Shown: positions 17,860-26,252, counted from the first letter of the stretch. The stretch: 64,000 bases of DNA from Evansella caseinilytica (GCF_900107275.1 NZ_FNPI01000008.1:62001-126000), one strand, 5' to 3'. Notes: generated from the sequence alone by a model not told the origin. Made by a program: numbers and translations.

Positions 17860-18757
17860 CCAGCACGGCCAAGCGGCGCTGCAATTTAACAACGTCAGCT
17901 TTCGTTACCCGACAGCAGAAACGTCAGCGGCAAAAGCAAAAGGCAGGAGAAACCACCCGCTCCGCAGCTTCCGGCCTTTTCCCGCGATAAAAACTGCCGT
18001 TGCCGGTAGCCAGACAACGAAGTCGCAACCGCTGCCGACGCATGCAGACCAGCTTCTGTTCGACTCGCTTCAGTTTCGCGTGGAGGCTGGAGAATTTATT
18101 TGCATTATCGGTCCGAGCGGTTCAGGAAAAAGCACCTTGTTCAAGCTGATCACCGGGTTAAGCCGTCCGGAGACAGGACAAATCCTGCTGCACGGAACAG
18201 CTCATGACAGCCTTCTTGGCAAGGTCGGATATATGCCGCAGCATGATTTGCTGCTGCCATGGCGAACCGTCGTCGCCAACGCCGCCCTTCCCCTTGAATT
18301 AAAAGGCGCCTCAAGGAAGGAGGCTGAACAACGGGTTACTAAGCTGCTCGGACAATTCGGCCTAGAGCACGTCGCCAACAGCTTTCCTTGGGAGCTTTCC
18401 GGCGGAATGCGTCAGCGCGTGTCCTTCCTGAGAGCCGTCCTCAGCGGCTCCGACATTTTGCTGCTGGATGAACCGTTCAGCGCGCTCGACGCCATCACCC
18501 GGCTGGAGATGCAGGAATGGCTGATGGAGCAGTGGAAAAGGCGACGAACGACGGTGTTGTTTATCACCCATGACGTGGACGAAGCGCTATTTTTAGCCGA
18601 TCGCATATTCGTACTGCACGACACGCCGGTCCGGCAATTACATGACATTTCTGTTCCGCTCCGGCGGCCGAGGAACGCCGCCAGTCTCCACAATCCGGAG
18701 CTGATCGCATTGAAACAGCAGCTGCTGGAGCTGCTGCGCACGAAGGTGAAGCGATGA
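17840..18757 (+). CDS. thiZ: thiamin-pyrimidine ABC transporter ATP-binding protein
   Basis: About 305 residues. Walker A GPSGSGKST, signature LSGGMRQR, Walker B LLLDEPFSALD and FITHDVDEALFLAD place it with the NrtD/SsuB/ThiZ ATPases. The start overlaps the tenA end; several ATGs (17840, 17846, 17849) are possible and none has a good ribosome site, so coupling is likely. Odd: about 40 basic residues (KAKGRRNHPLRSFRPFP... to QTTKSQPLPTHAD) are inserted between the first strand (VSFRYPT) and LLFDSLQFRVEAGE, where relatives have a short loop. Confidence 0.85.
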   Translation: MKMMRNNQHGQAALQFNNVSFRYPTAETSAAKAKGRRNHPLRSFRPFPAIKTAVAGSQTTKSQPLPTHADQLLFDSLQFRVEAGEFICIIGPSGSGKSTLFKLITGLSRPETGQILLHGTAHDSLLGKVGYMPQHDLLLPWRTVVANAALPLELKGASRKEAEQRVTKLLGQFGLEHVANSFPWELSGGMRQRVSFLRAVLSGSDILLLDEPFSALDAITRLEMQEWLMEQWKRRRTTVLFITHDVDEALFLADRIFVLHDTPVRQLHDISVPLRRPRNAASLHNPELIALKQQLLELLRTKVKR

Positions 18758-19506
18758 GACATTGGAAAGACTGGATTGCACCGTTCCTTCTAGTATTCTT
18801 TGCACTGCTTGCCTGGGAGGGCATTGCCAGATTCATCGGCATGAGCTTTATTTTACCGGCACCGACGGAAGTTGCAGCAAAGCTTTGGGAGCTGAAGGTA
18901 ATTCTTTTTACCGTCCACCTTCCGGCTACCCTGCAAGTGATCATCACCGGGCTAATGCTGTCTACCTTGCTTGGAACCGGATTGGCCGTCTGGATGAACT
19001 GGAGCAAGCCGGTGGAAAAAGCATTCTACCCGCTTCTCATCGTGTCCCAGACAATACCGGTTATCGCTCTTGCGCCGATCTTCGTCCTCTGGTTCGGTTA
19101 TACGATCTGGAGTAAAGTTGCGGTGACCGTTCTGATCACCTTTTTTCCGATTACCGTCAACACCTTTGACGGTCTTCGCTCAAGCAGCAGCCAATTGCGG
19201 CAGCTGCTGTTAACAATGGAAGCCGGTCGAAGAGATATTTTTTTCAAGCTGGAACTGCCGTCCTCGCTGCCGTATTTTTACTCCGGACTGAAGGTCGCTG
19301 TCACCTTAAGCGTAATCGGGGCAGCCATTGGCGAGTGGCTCGGTGCCCAGGCCGGACTCGGCTACTTCAGCCGGCGGATGATGACCCAGTTTGACGGCGC
19401 CGGCGTATTTGCTCCCATCGTTTTGCTCGCACTAGTCGGTATCAGCCTTGTTTTACTTGTAGTACTGTTGGAAAAAATGACGTTGCACTGGAGGAAAACA
19501 GAATGA
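18754..19506 (+). CDS. thiX: thiamin-pyrimidine ABC transporter permease
   Basis: 250 residues, about six membrane segments, with the BPD_transp_1 EAA-like loop near QLLLTMEAGRRDIFFKLELPSSLPYFYSGLK. Starts inside the thiZ stop (ATGA). In B. halodurans thiXYZ imports N-formyl-aminomethyl-methylpyrimidine for salvage; order and riboswitch here support the same role. Confidence 0.88.
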   Translation: MRHWKDWIAPFLLVFFALLAWEGIARFIGMSFILPAPTEVAAKLWELKVILFTVHLPATLQVIITGLMLSTLLGTGLAVWMNWSKPVEKAFYPLLIVSQTIPVIALAPIFVLWFGYTIWSKVAVTVLITFFPITVNTFDGLRSSSSQLRQLLLTMEAGRRDIFFKLELPSSLPYFYSGLKVAVTLSVIGAAIGEWLGAQAGLGYFSRRMMTQFDGAGVFAPIVLLALVGISLVLLVVLLEKMTLHWRKTE

Positions 19507-20588
19507 ACAACAGCTTATGGAATCGCTTAGCTTTACCGAAAAAAATCAAGCCGGCAATCACGGTATGGAGCGCAGCCGCGCTCCTGCTGCTCGCTGCCTG
19601 CGGCGAAAATGCGGAGCCAGCCGAAAAGAACGCCGGCGATGCTTCTGATACAGACGCAGAAAAGAAAGCGCCGGCTGGAGAACAAGCCGAAATCGATATT
19701 ATGCTGGACTGGTATCCTAACGCCGTTCACAGCTATCTATACGTCGCAATGGAAAACGGCTATTTTGAAGAGGAAGGTTTGGAAGTAACCATTCAGTTTC
19801 CTGCCAATCCAACCGACCCGATCAATTTAGCTGCCGCAGGGAAGATCACTTTAGGGATCACCTACCAGCCGGATGTCGTAACGGCGCGCGCCAATCAAAA
19901 CGTTCCTGTCAAATCCATCGCCGCGATTGTCCGTTCGCCGCTGAATCACACGATTTTTCTTGAAGATAGCGACATTCAAACACCGGCGGATCTTGCGGGA
20001 AAAAAAGTTGGTTACCCAGGAATTCCCCTCAATGAAGCGCTGATCAAAACGATGGTTCTCAGCGATGGCGGCGATCCGGCGGAAGTCAGCATGATTGACA
20101 TTGGCTTCGAGCTGGGAACGTCGATTGTCAGCAAGCAGGTGGATGCCGTCACTGGCGCTTACATCAATCATGAGGTTCCCGTCCTTGCTTTTGAAGGCCA
20201 CGCCACCCGCTACTTTAATCCGGTTGATTACGGCGTGCCCAGCTTTTATGAGCTCGTCCTCGTTACAAACGATGCCACATGGGAGAGCCAGGAAGAGGAT
20301 ATTCGCGCTTTCTGGCGCGCCGCTGTGAAAGGCTATGAATATATGGTCGAGCACCCGGACGAAGCGCTGGACATTCTCCTGAATTACCAGGATCAGGCGA
20401 ACTTTCCGCTCATTGAAGCAGTGGAAAAACAAAGTCTGACGATCCTGCTGCCGAAAATGGAAGCCGACTCCGGATTCGGAAGTCAGGATGCCGATTCCTG
20501 GCAGGAAACCATCGACTGGATGCTCGAATACGGTCTGATTGACGAGACGCCGTCTCTCGACGAAATATTTGTCAACATTACCGAATAG
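19503..20588 (+). CDS. thiY: thiamin-pyrimidine-binding lipoprotein (NMT1/THI5-like)
   Basis: 361 residues: basic N-region, hydrophobic core and lipobox LLAAC, acidic spacer, then an NMT1/THI5-like binding domain (DIMLDWYPNAVHSYLYVAMENGYFEEEGL, NPTDPINLAAAGKITLGITYQPDVV). Overlaps thiX by ATGA. Delivers formylaminopyrimidine to ThiXZ; the product is passed on to TenA after deformylation. No amidohydrolase gene (ylmB type) is in the window. Confidence 0.9.
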   Translation: MNNSLWNRLALPKKIKPAITVWSAAALLLLAACGENAEPAEKNAGDASDTDAEKKAPAGEQAEIDIMLDWYPNAVHSYLYVAMENGYFEEEGLEVTIQFPANPTDPINLAAAGKITLGITYQPDVVTARANQNVPVKSIAAIVRSPLNHTIFLEDSDIQTPADLAGKKVGYPGIPLNEALIKTMVLSDGGDPAEVSMIDIGFELGTSIVSKQVDAVTGAYINHEVPVLAFEGHATRYFNPVDYGVPSFYELVLVTNDATWESQEEDIRAFWRAAVKGYEYMVEHPDEALDILLNYQDQANFPLIEAVEKQSLTILLPKMEADSGFGSQDADSWQETIDWMLEYGLIDETPSLDEIFVNITE

Positions 20589-20672
20589 AGAAACGATGGC
20601 GTTTTTCCCAGTGGATTGAGATTCACTGCAATTGGCGAAACTCGTTTCCAAAGGGAGTGTTTCCTTTTATAC

Positions 20673-20700
20673 GGGAACTAAGGGTTTTCCCCTAGTTCCC
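20673..20700 (+). terminator. hairpin closing the tenA-thiZXY operon
   Basis: GGGAACTAAGGG pairs with CCCCTAGTTCCC around a short T-rich loop, giving a stem of about 11 bp. No T-run follows on the plus strand. Confidence 0.5.
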
Positions 20701-20720
20701 ATTAACCTCCGATTAGTGTC

Positions 20721-20966
20721 TTATGAACTTTGGTTATTCTTTTGCTGCTTCATCGCATAAATACCGGCAAATACAGTATTTAGCATCATCAGGGCAAACA
20801 AAATACCAAATACGGCATTGTTCATGTTGTGAAAGGAAGAAGCAGTTGCCCCACTAGCAGCAGCGAGCAACATAAACGAAGCAGGTACCGCTCCCCGCCT
20901 TTTAAATCGGACAATGAAAACAGTTCCCATTAACAACAGAATTAAAACAATCACTAAAGCACCCAT
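20721..20966 (-). CDS. small membrane protein of unknown function
   Basis: 81 residues; hydrophobic segments at about 4-19, 30-45 and 50-70 with a basic RFKRRG loop and a charged tail. AAGAAGGGTGATTAA precedes the ATG. Not recognised. It directly follows another small membrane ORF (20971-21180) whose stop overlaps its ribosome site, suggesting a two-gene unit. Confidence 0.55.
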   Translation of the reverse strand: MGALVIVLILLLMGTVFIVRFKRRGAVPASFMLLAAASGATASSFHNMNNAVFGILFALMMLNTVFAGIYAMKQQKNNQSS

Positions 20967-20970
20967 TTAA

Positions 20971-21180
20971 TCACCCTTCTTCCATTTTCACCAATTCTCG
21001 GCCAAACAAATACTTACACTTGATGAGGAAACCCCTAAAAATGTAGCGGCACAAAATATATATCCTGTTCCAAGTGTCTCCAATACATATGGCACCACAA
21101 AAAGCCACCAGCGCAATAGCAACAGGTCCTGAAATACCTATGCAACTAAGAAATCCTAACCAGTCCACCATTGGCGGCAC
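20971..21180 (-). CDS. small hydrophobic protein of unknown function
   Basis: 69 residues from a GTG or 66 from the ATG at 21171; one or two membrane segments (LGFLSCIGISGPVAIALVAFCGAICIG) and a basic C-terminus. The ribosome site is weak. The stop (TGA) is part of the ribosome site of the next gene, which favours real coupling. Confidence 0.35.
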   Translation of the reverse strand: MPPMVDWLGFLSCIGISGPVAIALVAFCGAICIGDTWNRIYILCRYIFRGFLIKCKYLFGRELVKMEEG

Positions 21181-22124
21181 TTATTATAACATACCTAATT
21201 TTGGAATCCCGTGCTTTTTTCAGATTTTTTTGTTAACTTTGATGTTTTACTAAAAACTTGATCGCGATATGGCTTGTTACAGCCCTTACTAACTGTAAAA
21301 AACCTTAACAACCATTTTTTTTAGCCATCACCTATTTTTTTCATCAACTGGCAGCTCCCAACATATTCTTATTTTTAGAGCGCTTCATTTTCTTCTCAAC
21401 ACTCCGTTTTTCCCATCCGTTATCTATATGAAGAAGTTCCAATAAAAGAAATGGGGAATAATCATGTTCGATTTCAATCAAGCGATCGTTAAACAGCGAA
21501 TACACGATATGATAAAGGAAGCAGAGGAATACCGTCTTGCCCGTCAACTGACTTCCAGCAAGAAAAAAACATTTCATTCTTCCCTGAAAATGCTTTTGCT
21601 ATCGCTGTGGCACAGACAATGACTCGCACTTGCCAGTGGTTTTGGCAGTTTCTTTTCTAAAAGCGTGTTGCTTTTTGCTATTGAACCGGCAACTAAGGGA
21701 AAGTGTGAAGAGGTTCAACAGCAACAATGGTAAAAAAACAGCCTTTGGATAAAATAATTTACCCCCCGAGCATTTATAATGAATGATAGTACATTATATT
21801 TTCCTATCCGCAGTGCGCATTCAAAGATATAACGTTTCCGATGGAGACAGCCATCCGGCAATCGAATGATGGCTGGCAGCAATTCACTGGATAACCGCCG
21901 CCAAAAAAATTTTTCCCAACAGTTTTCGCCACTCACCCGTTATCTATATGAAAGGACGGTCATCGCTTCGTCGATTAGCTCGTTGTCCGCAGCGCAGCCA
22001 ACGTTCACAGGAAGCCCAAGGGCTCAGACCAAGTCGGCTCACATCTTTAGCCAGCCTTTGCGAACAGCAAAGGTGGACGGTTCGTCCATTCGTTCATTCA
22101 TACTAAAAAAGCGAGGGGAACAGC
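21181..22124. other. gene-poor 0.9-kb stretch
   Basis: AT-rich DNA between the small membrane genes and the sigma factor. Only the 52-residue frame at 21464-21622 has a ribosome site. CCGTTATCTATATGAA occurs at both about 21418 and 21937, possibly a short shared element. No RNA structure was recognised. Confidence 0.4.
21464..21622 (+). CDS. 52-residue small protein
   Basis: MFDFNQAIVKQRIHDMIKEA... continues with a charged helix EEYRLARQL, a basic SSKKK patch and a hydrophobic end (LKMLLLSLWHRQ). AAATGGGGAATAATC precedes the ATG. Short proteins with an EAE(x)YRLA(R/K) helix occur in other Gram-positive bacteria, function unknown. It is read opposite a longer frame (21344-21577) that has no ribosome site. 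Confidence 0.45.
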   Translation: MFDFNQAIVKQRIHDMIKEAEEYRLARQLTSSKKKTFHSSLKMLLLSLWHRQ

Positions 22125-22592
22125 ATGGAAATGGCTCAGCTGTATGATAAATTAAAAGACGACCTCCAGCGGTTTGCCCGCTCCATTGCCAGGCATGAGC
22201 AGGAAGCGGCCGACCTGGTCCAAGATGCTCTGATGAAAGCTCTGAAAACGGAGCAGCTTCTGACACTTCCCGATTACAAGCAGCGGGCATGGTTTTTCCG
22301 TGTGATGAAAAACAAGCTGATTGATGATCGGAGAAAAGAGCAGCGGCTGACAGAATGGGAGGAAGACTTGGACTTTACCGTGGAAGAAGCAGCCGTCGAT
22401 CATTTAGAAATGACGGAGCTGTTATCCCATTTACCGCCGGACTTGAGCGACCTTGTTTTTAAGCGGTATTGGCTCGGACTTACGAGCCGGGAAATCGGCG
22501 AGCAACTGCAAATACCGTCTGCAACAATACGATACAAGCTGCATCTCGCCATCAAAAAACTAAGAAAGCTATTGGAGGAGGGTAAAAGATGA
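22125..22592 (+). CDS. ECF-type sigma-70 family RNA polymerase sigma factor
   Basis: 155 residues. Region 2 is at about 8-70 (YDKLKDDLQRFARSIARHEQEAADLVQDALMKAL, with RAWFFRVMKNKLIDDRRK), and region 4 with its helix-turn-helix at about 96-150 (LPPDLSDLVFKRYWLGLTSREIGEQLQIPSATIRYKLHLAIKKL). ATG preceded by GCGAGGGGAACAGC. The next gene starts inside its stop (ATGA), so the two are co-translated. No anti-sigma protein with a zinc motif or membrane segment is adjacent, which is unusual for an ECF factor. Confidence 0.9.
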   Translation: MEMAQLYDKLKDDLQRFARSIARHEQEAADLVQDALMKALKTEQLLTLPDYKQRAWFFRVMKNKLIDDRRKEQRLTEWEEDLDFTVEEAAVDHLEMTELLSHLPPDLSDLVFKRYWLGLTSREIGEQLQIPSATIRYKLHLAIKKLRKLLEEGKR

Positions 22593-23803
22593 AACAGCAT
22601 ATTGGAAATGTCGGCGTGTTGAACTTGATGAATGCAACACCGGAAAGCATTAGCAGAATTGAGCGGATAGAAAATGTGGGTCTGATCATATTTCGCAAGG
22701 AAACGGCGCCCCTTGTTTCTTTATTGAATATTGGGAACATCGGAAAAAGTCTGGAAATCCCGGAAAAATACAGCTTGATCAACGGAAAGCTGACGGTGGA
22801 CGCGGCTTATCTCCAGTCCATTCGCGAGCCTGTCCACCTCTTGGTAAACGGCACGGTGATCATCGATGAAAATGTCGAGCCAGAGCAGCTACATTCGGAG
22901 TTGCTGCACCTGCAAATAAACGGAAAAATGTATGTACCGGCGTCTCTTTTCGGGCCGGCCAGCCGGCTTGTCTCCCACCAAAGCGGCGCTGATATTATCA
23001 CATACCAGGGGACACTACCGCGCACCGAAAAAGGCGATTTTACACTGACGAATTCCTTTCTGGGAGCGCTTGAAGCGCCGCAACATCTCATCATCCGCGG
23101 CGCTCTCCATTTTTCCGCAGACCTGGACATGGAGGCCTTCAACGAAAAAATCAGCAAGCTGGAGGTGAGCGGCCTGATTACCATTTTCGAGCGACAGGAA
23201 CCGTATTTATACAAAAAGCTCGCTTCGTTGACTGGCTGCCGTGTGGAGAAATATCCGGAGGGCTATGAAATGTTGAAAAAAACGCTGCGCTTAAACAGCC
23301 GGTCGATCCGCCGCTTTCAGAACAAAAAAATATATACGAAACAGCCGATTCTCTTCGATGCCGATGTAGGCAGAGACGCGTTAACCAACGCGATTGCCGC
23401 CATCGAGTCGTCTGCCATCATCGTCTGCCACGAAAGCGTGGAGGATCTTGTTTTTGAGCGGTGCAGCAGCCTTGATGCCGAAGTGCTGACGTACGAACAC
23501 GGCTTTGTACTGATTGAAGGCGAAGAGACATGGTCCAACGACCTTTTTCTTGCCCTGGAAAAGCCGATGAACTTTATCGTCACCGGAAAACTGACCCTTG
23601 ATGAAGACGTAGAGGATGATGTCCTCCGCAGTAAAGTAGCAGCCTTTGACATCCTCGGCGAACTGCTCGTCGCTGAAAAGCGGCTCGTCGGCAGCCTGCA
23701 ATCGCTAATACGTCTGAACAGCGGACGATTGGAGGAAAAAGACAAAAACCAAACAACCGCATCCGCAGCATACCTCGGAAATATTGGGGAGCTAACCCTA
23801 TAA
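22589..23803 (+). CDS. repetitive protein of unknown function co-translated with the ECF sigma factor
   Basis: 404 residues, no signal peptide or membrane segment. About four copies of a roughly 80-100-residue unit of the pattern hhhxGxLxhDxDhxxxxLxxKhxxLxhxGxhhh followed by SLxxLxxG(R)hExYxxG. Clear examples are NGTVIIDENVEPEQLHSEL, GALHFSADLDMEAFNEKI and GKLTLDEDVEDDVLRSKV. The ends carry IGNVGVLNLMNATPESI and YLGNIGELTL. The strand-rich, Gly-punctuated units suggest a beta-solenoid or bactofilin-like shape. Overlap with the sigma factor implies it regulates or is regulated by it. Confidence 0.75.
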   Translation: MKQHIGNVGVLNLMNATPESISRIERIENVGLIIFRKETAPLVSLLNIGNIGKSLEIPEKYSLINGKLTVDAAYLQSIREPVHLLVNGTVIIDENVEPEQLHSELLHLQINGKMYVPASLFGPASRLVSHQSGADIITYQGTLPRTEKGDFTLTNSFLGALEAPQHLIIRGALHFSADLDMEAFNEKISKLEVSGLITIFERQEPYLYKKLASLTGCRVEKYPEGYEMLKKTLRLNSRSIRRFQNKKIYTKQPILFDADVGRDALTNAIAAIESSAIIVCHESVEDLVFERCSSLDAEVLTYEHGFVLIEGEETWSNDLFLALEKPMNFIVTGKLTLDEDVEDDVLRSKVAAFDILGELLVAEKRLVGSLQSLIRLNSGRLEEKDKNQTTASAAYLGNIGELTL

Positions 23804-23811
23804 ATGTAACA

Positions 23812-23865
23812 CCCCATGTCCCTGAAAGTTTTGTGACACGTCACAAAACTTTCGGGGACATGGGG
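23812..23865 (+). terminator. 25-bp perfect hairpin after the sigma operon
   Basis: CCCCATGTCCCTGAAAGTTTTGTGA (in blocks, 23812-23836) pairs with 23841-23865 with a single G-T pair around the loop CACG. There is no immediate T-run, so besides termination it could be a REP-like palindrome. Confidence 0.7.
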
Positions 23866-23866
23866 C

Positions 23867-23901
23867 TTGAACCTTTTTATATTGATGGTGTATTATATAA
23901 T
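23867..23901 (+). promoter_or_regulatory. promoter of the mutS2-like leader transcript
   Basis: TTGAAC (23867-23872), 18 bases, TATTAT (23891-23896); an overlapping TATAAT lies at 23896-23901. Places transcription start near 23903-23908, about 30 bases before the leader ORF. Confidence 0.5.
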
Positions 23902-23938
23902 TACTATACGTTCCCTTCACTGCAAAGGAGATTTTTTT

Positions 23939-23962
23939 ATGAGTGTGAGTGTTCTTAACTAA
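23939..23962 (+). CDS. seven-residue leader peptide MSVSVLN
   Basis: ATG AGT GTG AGT GTT CTT AAC TAA with a strong AAAGGAG eight bases upstream. Its 3' half is one arm of a long-range stem, so ribosome position on it would control folding of the leader. Analogous leader peptides precede erm, ABC-F and other ribosome-protection genes in Firmicutes; the peptide sequence itself was not recognised. Confidence 0.55.
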   Translation: MSVSVLN

Positions 23963-24088
23963 TCCATAATTGGATAGGTCTTGAAAAAGGAAAAAATCAG
24001 CAAGCCGACTGATTTATTTGTGATGCCTTTTCAAGCCGCAAGTTAAGAACAAGCTACCAAGCGGATAATACAGGGAAACCTTGAAAAG

Positions 24089-24115
24089 CTATGGACAGCG
24101 CGTCATAGTTTTTTT
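24089..24115 (+). terminator. leader terminator 1
   Basis: CTATGGAC...GTCATAG short stem with one bulge followed by seven T (24109-24115). GACAGC (24094-24099) could alternatively pair with GCTGTC (24116-24121), which would break this terminator. Confidence 0.55.
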
Positions 24116-24229
24116 GCTGTCTTATGATAAGGCACAATAAAACAGCACGGTTCCCTGTAACAGCGACCTTCCCTCCCCTTTGCCAAAAGGGACAGCACTG
24201 CCGATGAAACAAGTGAAGGGATCCTTGTC

Positions 24230-24262
24230 ACCGTCTTAAGCGTATGCTTGAGGCGGTTTTTT
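24230..24262 (+). terminator. leader terminator 2, just ahead of the mutS2-like gene
   Basis: ACCGTCTTAAGC (24230-24241) pairs over 12 bp with GCTTGAGGCGGT (24246-24257), two G-T pairs, tetraloop GTAT, then TTTTTT. Only 38 bases before the start codon, so readthrough is needed for expression. Confidence 0.8.
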
Positions 24263-24300
24263 GTTGTCTAAAAAAATATTCTATCAGGAGGCTGTGACCA

Positions 24301-26232
24301 TTGGAAAAAAACACAATGCACATGTTAGATTATCAGCAAATTTTAGAACGAACTGCCGACTATGCCTTAACTAACAGCGCGAAAGACACGATCAAAAGCA
24401 GCAAGCCGACCACAAACAAAAAACAAATTGAACGAATGCTCCAGGAAGTGGCCGAGGCTGTCGCTATTTTAAACATAAGCTCGAGCGTGCCGATACACTC
24501 CCTTGATGATGTTGTCACTTATGTGAAGCAAGCCCAAAAAGGATTGTTTTTACGTCCGGAACAACTGACGAGGGTGCTTACCTTTATCGAGCATTGCCGC
24601 AAGCTGAAGCAATTCATGAGCGATAAAGAAGCCGCGGCTCCTGTCATCACAAGCTATGCCTGGTCCATCGAAAATCTCCGGGAGCTTGAAGAAGAACTGT
24701 CCCGCAGCCTGAAGCACGGACAAATCGACGACTATGCCACACCCGAGCTGGCGAAAATCCGCCGTCATTTAAGGCAAAAACAAACTGAGGCAAAGGAAAA
24801 AGCGGAGGCAATGCTCCGGTCCAAACGGATTGCCCCTTATCTTCAGGATAGCCGCGTCATCGCAAAAAACGGGCTGCACACGCTCCCTGTAAAAAAGGAA
24901 TTCCGCTCCAAAGTGCCTGGCACCGTGGCAGACATATCTGCATCAGGGGCAACGGTATTCATCATGCCGAACAGCGTCGCCGCGCTCCAGGAGGAAGCGG
25001 ATCTGCTGAAGCTGTCCGAAGAGAACGAAGTACAGCAAATACTGTATACCCTCACCGGTCTGATCCTGGAGAAGGAACGAGAAATCAACATTGCCATCGA
25101 GACGATGCATCACTATGACGTTCTGTTCGCCAAAGCTAAATTCGGAATGGAGATCGGCGGCACCATTCCGTCCCTCAATGAAAATTATACAGTAGAGTTA
25201 AACGAGGCAAGACATCCGCTTCTCGGACAGGATGCCGTGCCGCTGTCGCTAAAGCTGACACCGCCTGATCAAGCATTAATCATCACCGGTCCCAATACAG
25301 GCGGAAAAACAGTGACGTTAAAAATAGTGGGCCTGCTGACAATGATGGCGCAGACAGGCTTGCTGATTCCGGCCGCCGAAGGAAGCTCCGTTCATCTTTT
25401 TGCCAACATATATGTCGACATGGGAGACGGCCAGAGCATCGCTGAAAACTTGAGCACCTTCAGCTCCCGGCTAAAAAATATCATTCACATCCTGGAAGAA
25501 ACCAACGACAACACGCTGGTGCTGTTGGATGAATTAGGCTCAGGGACAGACCCGAATGAGGGAATGGCACTGGCGCAAGTCATCCTGGAGCAATTGGCCG
25601 ACAAAGGCGCCACCCTGCTGGCAACAACACATTACAGCGAACTAAAAAACATGGCACAGCAAAAAGCAGGCTTTTTGAACGGCTCCATGGAATTTGATCT
25701 TCACACATTGAAGCCGACGTATCGCCTGCTTTTAGGAGAAACGGGAAACAGCCAAGCGTTTCCCATCGCCTTAAAGCTCGGCATGCATCCGCAGCTTATC
25801 CGGCGAGCCTTGGAATTAACGTACGGCGGCAAGGAAGCAGAGCTGCTGCTGCTTTCCATGCCGGAAGACGCCGGACAAAGCAACAGCTGTCAAAAACAGA
25901 TCGCCGTTAACAAGTACGCCAGACAGGTAAAAAAACAAAAACCCGCCGCACCTGTAAGCTTATTTTCCCAAGGAGATAACGTCAAAGTCTCCCCCGGCGG
26001 TGAAATGGGAATCGTCTACAAAGGCCCGGACGAAACAGGTAACTATCTCGTTCAAATAAAGGGCACAAAGCAGCGGATTAACCATAAACGCCTGACATTA
26101 TCTATATCAGCGAGTGAGCTTTACCCGGAAGGATACGATTTTGATATCGTATTCCAATCGAAAGAATACCGTAAGAAAAAGCATCTGCTCGACAGAAAGC
26201 ATGTTGACGGACTGACCATCAAGGAAGAGTAG
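24301..26232 (+). CDS. MutS2-like ATPase lacking the Smr nuclease domain
   Basis: 643 residues against about 785 for B. subtilis MutS2. It has the MutS core/lever and clamp region (LRQKQTEAKEKAEAML, ISASGATVFIMPNSV), Walker A GPNTGGKT (330-337), DMGDGQSIAENLSTFSSRL, Walker B LLDELGSGTDP (about 409-418) and the signature region ATTHYSELK. A KOW-like domain follows (VKVSPGGEMGIVYKG). The protein ends at HVDGLTIKEE where full-length MutS2 would continue into Smr. TTG start nine bases after AGGAGG. MutS2 senses and splits collided ribosomes; a form without Smr could split ribosomes without cutting mRNA. The leader attenuator makes a ribosome-stress role attractive. Not a recombination/mismatch MutS. 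Confidence 0.9.
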   Translation: MEKNTMHMLDYQQILERTADYALTNSAKDTIKSSKPTTNKKQIERMLQEVAEAVAILNISSSVPIHSLDDVVTYVKQAQKGLFLRPEQLTRVLTFIEHCRKLKQFMSDKEAAAPVITSYAWSIENLRELEEELSRSLKHGQIDDYATPELAKIRRHLRQKQTEAKEKAEAMLRSKRIAPYLQDSRVIAKNGLHTLPVKKEFRSKVPGTVADISASGATVFIMPNSVAALQEEADLLKLSEENEVQQILYTLTGLILEKEREINIAIETMHHYDVLFAKAKFGMEIGGTIPSLNENYTVELNEARHPLLGQDAVPLSLKLTPPDQALIITGPNTGGKTVTLKIVGLLTMMAQTGLLIPAAEGSSVHLFANIYVDMGDGQSIAENLSTFSSRLKNIIHILEETNDNTLVLLDELGSGTDPNEGMALAQVILEQLADKGATLLATTHYSELKNMAQQKAGFLNGSMEFDLHTLKPTYRLLLGETGNSQAFPIALKLGMHPQLIRRALELTYGGKEAELLLLSMPEDAGQSNSCQKQIAVNKYARQVKKQKPAAPVSLFSQGDNVKVSPGGEMGIVYKGPDETGNYLVQIKGTKQRINHKRLTLSISASELYPEGYDFDIVFQSKEYRKKKHLLDRKHVDGLTIKEE

Positions 26233-26252
26233 CTGCTTCCGCTTTTCTTATA

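Larger units (their letters stand above)
23924..24262 (+). promoter_or_regulatory. structured leader / candidate ribosome-controlled attenuator of the mutS2-like gene
   Basis: A roughly 340-base untranslated leader. The leader ORF at 23939-23962 is half covered by GTTCTTAAC (23951-23959), which pairs with GTTAAGAAC (24042-24050). Inside this, CTTGAAAAAGG (23980-23990) pairs with CCTTTTCAAG (24026-24035) and AATCAG with CTGATT. The same CTTTTCAAG can instead pair with CTTGAAAAG at 24080-24088, immediately before terminator 1. TACAGGGAAACC (24069-24080) pairs with GGTTCCCTGTA (24149-24159) around that terminator. A second strong terminator follows at 24230. Competing pairings plus a leader peptide fit translation-sensing attenuation. 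Mechanism is inferred. Confidence 0.6.

Noticed and set aside
24200-24262. T-box-like leader ahead of the MutS2-like gene
   Set aside because: The terminator is there, but the T-box core (AGGGTGGNACCGCG) and the specifier region are not, and the downstream gene is not an aminoacyl-tRNA or amino-acid gene.
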